Assembly: GCF_905220365.1 (NCBI RefSeq)
Contig: NC_061143.1
Coordinates: 3,658,001 to 3,722,000 of the forward strand
DNA length: 64,000 nt
Direction of reading: 5' to 3'
Source: Vanessa cardui
Lineage: Eukaryota; Arthropoda; Insecta; Lepidoptera; Nymphalidae
Numbering within the stretch: position 1 is the first letter of the stretch; every line of letters begins with the position of its first letter. The translations under genes were made by a program, and so were the position numbers. Below the pieces are notes generated by a model. It was not told the DNA's origin. It saw only the letters and a program-made list of their open reading frames with translations, and searched no databases. Shown here one piece after another: positions 56,631-64,000 of the stretch.

Positions 56631-57957
56631 CTCTCAGTGGTTACCACCCTTTTGCATAAATCCTTACCTGGTAAATCAGATTATTGTTGTATATAAATGT
56701 ATATACATATATTTCCAATACCTTGTTGACACTGTTATTAATTTATGTCTTTCTCAATTCTCTGCAATATGTTATCTATATATTAATAAATTAATTAATC
56801 CACGGGTGGTATTTATACACCAAACATGAAAGGCAATTTCTTTCTTGTAAGAGTTCATTTTCTTGTCTGTATAGTTTAAACACATTTTCAGATAAAGTTT
56901 TTTCTTGCTAATTAGTCTTGACTACGCTGCCTCCACGAAATTGAATCCTTTCCCATGAGACGGCATGCTGTATACGTTAGTTTTTTACTGTTTTAATAAT
57001 GAGTTTTATTTCAGGACACTAAAATACATTATCCAATGTAGCCTTTCTAACTACAACATATAGCAACGGTTAAAGGAATTTGAACTTTATACAGCAAAAG
57101 TTAAAGAACAAAATATGTTGATCGGATTTACGTAACGTGGGTTATGAATTGTTAATTAATAAATAATTAGCATTATTCAGAGTACTATAAATTGATTCCG
57201 GTCATTGTGTACTGAAAAATTACTTGAGGACTGTTTGGCGCTGTAGAAAATCAATATTTGCTCGGAACATCGACACCAAATAGGCCCTGTCTCCTACAGT
57301 TTATTCGATAATCAAATGATTGAAATGTGAGCCCAGAAGATACGTAAATATACCTCTACAACTAAGCTTATCTTAAGGATGGAATAAGGAACAATATTAT
57401 TGGTCAGAAAAGCAAGGATACCAATACAGTTCAGCCAATCAGCAAGCTTGATTGACAAGTCACGTGTGCCACAGAACCTTTGGTCGTTTGAACAGACTAG
57501 TTCTTAGTCTTGTGGAAAACTTAATGGCAGCTGAAGATTGATCTCGATGGCGTCATGGATGAGGCGATGATGACAAAGCGCTGTGAGGTCTACAATACTA
57601 TCTCGTAGACATTTTACTGATATACTTAAAGCGCTTTTTTTATTTAAGCATAGTCTACTTTAAAATAAATCAGAGTTCATCAGTTCGTACAAGTCAAATA
57701 AACCTAAAGCTGTGATTACTCTAACTGGCTGTTATGCTGACGTTAGAGGTTGTGTCCCCCACTTGCGTACGTTAATTAGTAGTTAACTGACGTACTCCTA
57801 CAAAACTATACGTCCATAAACCGCGTTACACGTTTACAGATACCTGTATCACTGTATTTATTCATACATAACGTAACGTCTGTTTACGTTATATTATCGT
57901 AAAATTACTTGACCGGTAATTTGAAACATTCAAATGCTCCAGCGTCCATTTTGTATT

Positions 57958-58202
57958 TTATTTTTTATGGCATTGTTGGGCGCCTTGGAGATGTGATCAG
58001 TAATCACCACTACCCCTATACAGACACTGACACCATAGGAAATTTCAATAATTTCTTACATAAGTAAGCCACCCACCTTGGTAACACATGTTGCACTAAC
58101 TCACTCATGCTTCAAATACATCAAAACTGAGTATTACTTCTTGACGGTAGAATGAGTGAGTGGTATACACTTGGACGGATTGCAAAAAGTCCTACATCAA
58201 GT
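57958..58202 (-). mobile_element. Family C repeat, diverged
   Basis: Family order is preserved (GTGATCAGTAATCACCACTA; TTTCTTACATAAGTAAGCCA; ACTCACTCATGCTTCAAAT), but it is one of the oldest copies. Confidence 0.65.
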
Positions 58203-58435
58203 TTTTTTCTTTTTTATTTAAATAGTACGGCAGTATTGTACCTCCCTAAAGGAGTACTTTAGCAAAATTCCTTCTCAGCAATTGCCTGCGGCATGAGGTA
58301 ACCTACTTTCGGAACATAATTCCCTTAGCTTCAATAGTTTCGGCTCGATGATACATCATTCAACATATTATTTCATAAGTATTTTCACACATGCGGTATT
58401 TATAAAACTTTATATCACACCTTTAATTTTTTATT

Positions 58436-58586
58436 TTACCCCCTCGAGGCGTGAATTAATCAGCCTATGTTCTTTCCCAGGGCTCAAACTATCCCCGTAT
58501 CGAATTTCATCTTAATCAGTTCAGGGGTTTAAACATGAAGAACTAACAGAGAGTTACTTACCCATTTATAATATTAGTAGGGATTA
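58436..58586 (+). mobile_element. Family F-related repeat
   Basis: CCAGGGCTCAAACTATCCCC, TATCGAATTTCATCTTAATC, ACCCATTTATAATATTAGTA; a related subfamily. Confidence 0.6.
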
Positions 58587-59504
58587 TGATATTTAATACA
58601 CCACTTGGGAGGCTGTTGACTCTCATGGAAGTATTATAATATTAGGAGAGATAGTCTAAACAAAGTCTTAAAGATGATAAATGATGTTTGTGATTACTAT
58701 CATATATATGTATTTATATAGGTGTATATTTTTATAGGTATTTCGTGTTTGTTTTCTAGTGTACAGTTGTATTGTTGAACATTAGGTTCTTCATTGATAA
58801 CTATAGAATTTGCCCTATCCTATTTTTTAATGATGTTTTCGTATACTCAATATTGTTTTTAAAACATTGATTAAGACGATAAGGCTGCATTTAAACAACC
58901 TCAATCTAATTAATTATAATTTATTGAACTTTCCTTTTATGGATATTTATGTGCAATAAAGAGTTATCTCTTTCTCTCTTTTTAAATATATGACACTTGA
59001 TATGACACTTCTCCTTTTTACCTCCACTGTAAGTTAGGTTGATTTTCCGTCCACAGGGAATTGCGATCAGCGAGAATATGTTATAGGTAATCTAGTCAGA
59101 ATTCCACGCGATCATGACTTGTACATTTGATATTATTAATTTGATCTGTATATAATAAACGAAGAGATTTACTGACTTTTTGCACCGATAAAGTATCTAT
59201 CCGGAGGTTTTCCTTTGTTGACAACCCGTTGAGTGGGTTTATTTCATTAATATGTTATTCTAACACACAGTAATACTTTGTATTGCCATGTTCTGATTCA
59301 TATTTCGTTATATGTTACTATACCTATATTATCAGTTGGAGTATTTATACATAATAAGCCAAATTTAAGTTTAGTAAATTTAATACGTTAAGAAAAATAT
59401 GTTTTGTATTTAATGTCGATTAGGTTCAATATATAAACTAAAACTTGTGAATGAATGTCTTAAATATACGCTAGACGTTAAATTCGAAAGCCCCCTTCGT
59501 ATAA

Positions 59505-59600
59505 CGCAGCGTAGAGGGCTCGTAGATGCGTAGGGCTACGTAGGGTTGTAGAGATAAGAGACGCGTAGACGGCTACGGGGCGTATTGTAGTAATGTAGCA
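59505..59600 (+). repeat. Degenerate GCGTAG minisatellite
   Basis: Repeated GCGTAG/CTACGTAGGG units (CAGCGTAGAGGGCTCGTAGA; GCGTAGGGCTACGTAGGG; CGCGTAGACGGCTACGGG) in an AT-rich neighbourhood. No reading frame. Confidence 0.6.
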
Positions 59601-60160
59601 GTATCGATAAGTTCAATTATCGACGTTATTCGTTATATTTAATAAATCGAATACACACTTTGTTATTTTCAATCATACATTTTTATAATTAAATTATTTA
59701 TCGTGATTTCATTTATAATAAATAAATGAATAATACGAATTCAGTATATGTTATCTATCCAGTCTTTTCCTAGTTATTGAGTGTTACTATTAAACAATAT
59801 AAAGTGTTAATTATAAATGATAATTAATAATTTACAATCTTCATGTTTTCCCTTTGTCAAATAACTAATAAAAAGTTTAATATCACAACATATTGATTAT
59901 AATTATTTAATTCTTAATATATTTTTCAATTAACGGGTGCAGTCCCACCGTTTGATATGTTTTATATCATTCTTATTGCGTTTATGTTGTATATTTTTGA
60001 ATAGAATATAGGAAACGGATAAATGTTGCTAGCATTTTATTTCGCGCAGTCATGATTTATACATTAAAATTTTTTAGTTCACATTTGTATATATAAAGAT
60101 TTAATATTATTACTAGTAGTTATATTCAAGGTTCTCAATAAAACGGATATAACAAACAAA

Positions 60161-60300
60161 TATCGATAGATCCCCTCACTACCCGCTGCAGGCGTGGCCG
60201 TGTCAATATGAACAGCGGACGGTGGCGACCGTACACTGCCATTGAACACTCATTGTACAATTCCGCTTTACGCCTCATAGACTTTACCACTTAAACAATA
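60161..60300. promoter_or_regulatory. GC-rich island beginning with a DRE
   Basis: A perfect TATCGATA (60161-60168) is followed by GC-rich unique sequence (CCGCTGCAGGCGTGGCCGTG; GCGGACGGTGGCGACCG). An ATG at 60208 opens a 28-codon frame starting MNSGRWRPYTAIEH, and CCGCTGCAG could serve as an acceptor. A start-site region or a small exon is possible; neither is shown. Confidence 0.3.
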
Positions 60301-60779
60301 GAGACTATAATGTCATTGTATATTCAAACATAACACCGCACTGGACGCTTTTTATTTAATAAAGCTGTATTAAAAAAGTATCCGTTTCATGGTTTTATAT
60401 TTATATTTAAACTACAGTTTGAATATTCTTATTATGTTACTTTAGATGCAAGTTATTAGTATTTGATTAAATGAATTTTAGACGTTTTAATTATATATAC
60501 TTTTTTTTGTAAAATTGATGATAAATTTTTTGTGCTTTTACATAATGAATATTATATATGCATATTCAGTTCTTCTCCTTTGATATTTCTACCCGACTTA
60601 TTTGGAATCGTCTTTTGGAATGTGGAATGGTATTTTTTTTAATTTTTATTTATTGCATGATCGAGTTATTTTTTTTTCTAAGATACGATTGATCGATACC
60701 AGAAACATTCTAATATATATAGTATAGTCATACTTGTGGTAGGATTGGGGAGTCCCACCAGAGTGAACAAAAATCAATC

Positions 60780-60992
60780 ATGAACTGCCTGCATAATTTT
60801 ATAGTCTTTATTATAGATTTTAACGGTAAACCAGTGGTAAGATTTAAGGATTTTACTATCTTAGATACCAAGGTAAAAAAGGTAGTTGGGTTGGTAAGGT
60901 ATGGGTTGTTTATTCTGTCTCAAGTCAAAAGAATCAAGTTTGATGGTTTAGTAAGTCATAAAAAAACGATGTCGACTATATGCGAACAGTAG
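60780..60992 (+). CDS. Small open frame with splice-donor-like sites
   Basis: ATG at 60780 and 70 codons: MNCLHNFIVFIIDFNG at the start, ending TMSTICEQ. It has no domain I know. The N-terminus is hydrophobic but interrupted by Asp and Asn. The coding stretch contains several strong donor matches, including GTGGTAAGA near 60837 and GTTTAGTAAGT with GTAAGT at 60951, both in phase 0. It might be an alternative first exon; chance is equally likely in this AT-rich DNA. Confidence 0.15.
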   Translation: MNCLHNFIVFIIDFNGKPVVRFKDFTILDTKVKKVVGLVRYGLFILSQVKRIKFDGLVSHKKTMSTICEQ

Positions 60993-61724
60993 TAGAGAAT
61001 GCGAATATCGACATGTTTTGAATCTGTTGCTTCTTGTTTGTTTACATTTGTAATTGGTAATATTCGTAATACATGATCGCATGTAGTATATAAAATTACT
61101 CTGTATTATTATTAGTTTAGTAAATTAATTTTGTTATTTCATTGTTTATTTTTTTATTACAAATTGTTTTTCTTTTCATTGCGATTGAATCGTATAAAGT
61201 CAATACTTTCGTAAAAGTTGTTTTTATAAAAAGTTTTTTTTTTTTAAAAAAAAACGAGTCTACCAATTTTGTTCAATCATCAAAACTCCTGATAAAGTGC
61301 AGTGATCTTTAATTTTAGATTATTCAGACTTTTTATCAATTTATACACTAAATTTTATTTAAATAGTTAATTTTAATTTATTTGAAGTTAGTAAATGTAA
61401 TATTACTTAGTCTTAAACAAGAAAAAACGTAAAAAAATGAAAGCCATCAAACTCCAACTATAATTAGTATCCTTTTAAAATATAATTAGTTCATTTTGAA
61501 TATATTTTAATATATGTCAATAAGAGTAACCTATTACAAAAAAAAAAAAAAACAAACGGTTAGTGGAACCCACGCCCTTAACCCTAAAGAAGAAAATTCA
61601 TAACTAGCCGAAATAATAATTTAATAATTATACCATATACAAAAAATAAATCCTGATATTAAAAACAATGTGTAACTAAATTTATTAAATAATATAAAAT
61701 TATAATTGATAAGTATTTTACAAG

Positions 61725-61863
61725 GACAGGTATACCAATGTTCTGGTCACAAACTCAAGTCCCGAAGACATTCAGGCATTTTATCGCGGAGAACGTGATC
61801 GTTAACCTATTTGAGCGGGAGGGGCAGTCGTTGCCCGCCCGCCCTGACGGCGACACGTATTGA
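61725..61863 (+). CDS. Exon-like GC island with two overlapping frames
   Basis: A sharp GC-rich block inside very AT-rich DNA. One frame opens at ATG 61738 for 41 codons (MFWSQTQVPKTFRHFIAENV to RPDGDTY) and stops at TGA 61861. The other, if entered at an acceptor after TTTTACAAG, reads DRYTNVLVTNSSPEDIQAFY and stops at 61805. Both have protein-like composition. It is unassigned: an alternative exon, a decayed retrocopy or conserved noncoding DNA would all fit. The lack of an AG|GT donor weakens the exon reading. Confidence 0.25.
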
Positions 61864-62787
61864 GGCCTGATTCAAACATATCATAGTGTTTCTAAGTGTT
61901 TTTTTTTATAAGCGTGAGTTTAATTGTGATGGTAAATTGTGTAGTTCATTTTTACGGTATAACCTTTTATCACGATATTACCTTTCTAATTTTGTGGTAT
62001 TATTTAAAAACGTCGTAAGCGTAAGTCTATCAAAACATATTTGTAAAAAAAAATGTATTCGAACAAACGAATTCGATATTCAAATATGTATTTTTAAAGT
62101 GCACGGATTATATAGGTGAATGTATTAATAATATACTGGCAATCAAAGTAGTGATGTGATGGATTATGCTAATTATTTATCGATTGAATCACGTGGATAA
62201 TTTTAATGTACGTGCCATCCATTTTGACTTGTTTATTTCTGTAATTAATACGAAATTCGAACGAATATAGTTCTAAATTTAAATCATAAAGTCGTTGATT
62301 TATCGATGATTTAAAATTGTGTTATCGAACTTATGAGCGTTAATAAATTTAATGTGAAAAATACATTACGTCCAGAAATCTCGTCTTAAGATATATTTAG
62401 TTTCTATTACCACTGTTATTATAATCTAAATATACTCATCATTTCTCACAATAACTAAATAACGTAAACGCGAAATTTAAAAATACAATTAATTTAAGCG
62501 TACGTAAATTACTTTAAAGTAAATTTATTTGCTTTAAATAACCTTTTGAGAGAATCGAGAAGTACAGATGTTTTTTTTAATATTTCAAAGTGCGAAAAGA
62601 AATAAAAAATCCATATAAACATACTGAGAATTGTATATTTAACCCCTAAAGACTTCCAGAATATGTAAACGGAAACAATATTTCCATCAAAGGTCCCAAA
62701 AAATAAGACACGACGACAGAGCACTGAACATTATCAATAGAAACGGAAAAATATGCGTAGCGCCCTGGATCCTTAAATATTATCCCC

Positions 62788-62856
62788 GGGTCAACATCCG
62801 GTTTAAATAAGTTATCACCTGGGCACGAGGTCAAAGGCTTTTTGTTTATCGGGTCA
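62788..62856 (+). promoter_or_regulatory. Cluster of nuclear-receptor half-sites
   Basis: GGGTCA (62788-62793), AGGTCA within AGGTCAAAGG (62828-62837) and GGGTCA (62851-62856) are in the same orientation within 70 bp of a GC-richer island. The spacing is not that of a standard direct repeat. Confidence 0.25.
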
Positions 62857-63036
62857 ACCCTTCCCGGGTTTAGCGTTATGATTTTATTTAAGGTCTATTC
62901 GACCCTGAGCATGCAAACTAATGTTCACCCGAGGAACAATTGTTATGATTTATGGCACAATACATAATACAATAGAGTTATAACAGGCACGAGGATCGTG
63001 ACGAACTTATGTAGATACGGTGGCCGTTTGTATATG

Positions 63037-63096
63037 TAACGCTTTTTTTGATTGGTCGAATATCTTAGGTTATTCGACCAATGAAAAAAGGCGTTA
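63037..63096. repeat. 26-bp-arm hairpin
   Basis: The arms 63037-63062 and 63071-63096 pair at 24 of 26 positions around the 8-base loop TCTTAGGT. The shared inner core is GATTGGTCGAATA. It contains a CCAAT motif in one arm and ATTGG in the other. No target duplication seen. Confidence 0.85.
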
Positions 63097-63365
63097 TCAG
63101 ATGATCGACGTCTTTGCTTCTTCGATTCCTTTTTCAAATTTGATAGTTGTTCTGCATGTAAAATTAAAAAAAAGAACAAGAAGTATTTATATATCAAAAA
63201 TGTACCGGTAGCGACACATTCGTCTACTACCAAAATATGGTCCAAGAATATCGATCGTACAAATCTTCTTAATTATTTTCGTGCAGTTGTAAGACAACTT
63301 TACTATAAATTAATTTAATAACATCAAGCAAATGTAGATGATAGTTTTGGTGATAACAGATAATG

Positions 63366-63515
63366 TACTAGTTGTGCCTCGCAGCTTCTCTCGCGTTTTA
63401 AGGGTTGGTCGTCATTTTGGAGATCAAAAGCGTCAGACAACCATACCAAATTTAATAAGAGAAACAAACAGACGGACAGACAAAGTTCTCACATTTAAAG
63501 TATTAATATAGATAT
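63366..63515 (+). mobile_element. Family F repeat, diverged
   Basis: ACTAGTTGTGCCTCGCAGCT, TTTTAAGGGTTGGTCGTCAT, CATACCAAATTTAATAAGAG, then GTATTAATATAGATA. Confidence 0.7.
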
Positions 63516-63939
63516 TCAACATAATATGTTTCGCAAAAGGTAAGAAATAGAGACTAATTAAAATTATCGCAATTAGTTGAACTCTGCTTATGAATATACT
63601 AGTTTAATTCAATTTTACGTCAAAAATTTTAAGTACATAAAACATATCACATACTACTAGATTACTTAGGTCCTTTCGTACCTCAATCACCAGATGAAGT
63701 ACGAATAGTTTACATGTGTAAATGTTCGTACTTTATATGTAAATTTAAATATATTTAACATATACACATCTATTATTTAATTGGTTTTCGCTAGTTCTTC
63801 TCTGAAATATATTGAAGTTTCTAAAGTGCTTTTAAGAGACGACTTCATTAAAATATATTGATTTGATGATATGCTTTTGATTTTTTAATCAATCTTAGTA
63901 ACAACGAAATTAATTTTAGTAATTTATCAAAAGTATACT

Positions 63940-64000
63940 TGGTGGTAGGGTTTTTATAGTATAAGTACCACCCACATATCAGATATTCTACCTTCAAACA
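63940..64000 (+). mobile_element. Family C repeat, cut by the window edge
   Basis: CTTGGTGGTAGGGTTTTTAT, then GTACCACCCACATATCAGAT. The rest lies outside. Confidence 0.8.

Larger units (their letters stand above)
58587..63365. other. Repeat-poor intron with GC-rich islands
   Basis: Nearly 4.8 kb in which I recognise none of the families A-I. Islands with lower AT content stand out at 59505-59600, 60161-60300, 61725-61865 and 62760-62935, and a long hairpin at 63037-63096. The poverty of insertions suggests constraint or a recently exposed unique segment. Confidence 0.55.
50422..64000 (+). other. Dys: Dystrophin downstream intron (5' part)
   Basis: Begins with GTACGT and continues to the right edge, so the intron is at least 13.6 kb. 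Families C and F and one element D dominate up to about 58.6 kb. From there to 63.3 kb recognisable repeats nearly disappear and short GC-rich islands appear. I looked for an exon continuing the spectrin repeat and saw none. The stretches 55291-56435 and 56631-57957 show nothing recognisable. Confidence 0.75.

Noticed and set aside
56617..57958. Continuation exon of the dystrophin spectrin repeat
   Set aside because: I scanned the downstream intron for a helix B/C continuation entering with two bases of a Val-type codon and found none with splice sites.
1..64000. CRISPR array, prophage or bacterial operon
   Set aside because: No regularly spaced direct repeats with unique spacers and no prokaryotic coding density anywhere in the window.

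Overview
The window is about 64 kb of AT-rich eukaryotic DNA, almost entirely intronic, and looks like a butterfly or moth (Lepidoptera, probably a nymphalid-type butterfly). The evidence is three short exons with canonical GT/AG splice sites on the + strand, and dozens of lepidopteran-style interspersed repeats: tRNA-derived SINEs, non-LTR retrotransposon 3' tails and small palindromic elements. There are no prokaryotic genes, operons, rRNAs or CRISPR arrays. One 200-base run of N (11494-11693) is an assembly gap.

The only gene I can support firmly is the insect dystrophin homologue (Dys). Exons at 23039-23127, 35495-35593 and 50316-50421 join in frame (0/0, 0/0, then +1) and encode about 97 residues. 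They start with an Arg/Ser/Ala-rich linker and run into helices A and B of a rod-domain spectrin repeat, with the signatures IRDWLSVEVDML, VGDVDDI and LRELEQKKPQLDEL. The two complete introns are 12,367 and 14,722 bp. The flanking introns run off both ends of the window (at least 23.0 and 13.6 kb). No further dystrophin exon was found.

The introns are built largely of repeats, grouped here as working families A-I. A and B are tRNA-derived SINEs. C is a roughly 280-bp repeat and the most abundant (24 copies). D is a 170-180 bp palindromic element flanked by 13-bp target duplications. E, F, G, H and I are retrotransposon tails or short nonautonomous elements. Two fragments of LINE reverse-transcriptase C-termini, a TA-flanked MITE, a 60-bp-arm foldback element and a 1.74-kb tandem duplication (29394-32835) add to this. 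Nesting gives a partial history: E inserted into H before the tandem duplication, and D inserted into C.

Regions: 1-23038 upstream intron (repeats, gap inside a minisatellite, a candidate promoter at 20455-20548); 23039-23127 exon; 23128-35494 intron (MITE, tandem duplication, GC island at 34255-34455); 35495-35593 exon; 35594-50315 intron (promoter-motif cluster at 43799-43923, and a decayed copy of the acceptor-proximal intron at 47266-47519); 50316-50421 exon; 50422-64000 intron, whose 58.6-63.3 kb part has few repeats and several GC-rich islands. Drosophila Dys is known to use several internal promoters in large introns, so the non-repeat islands are the best candidates for isoform promoters. 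That is inference, and no system clearly new to biology was demonstrated.
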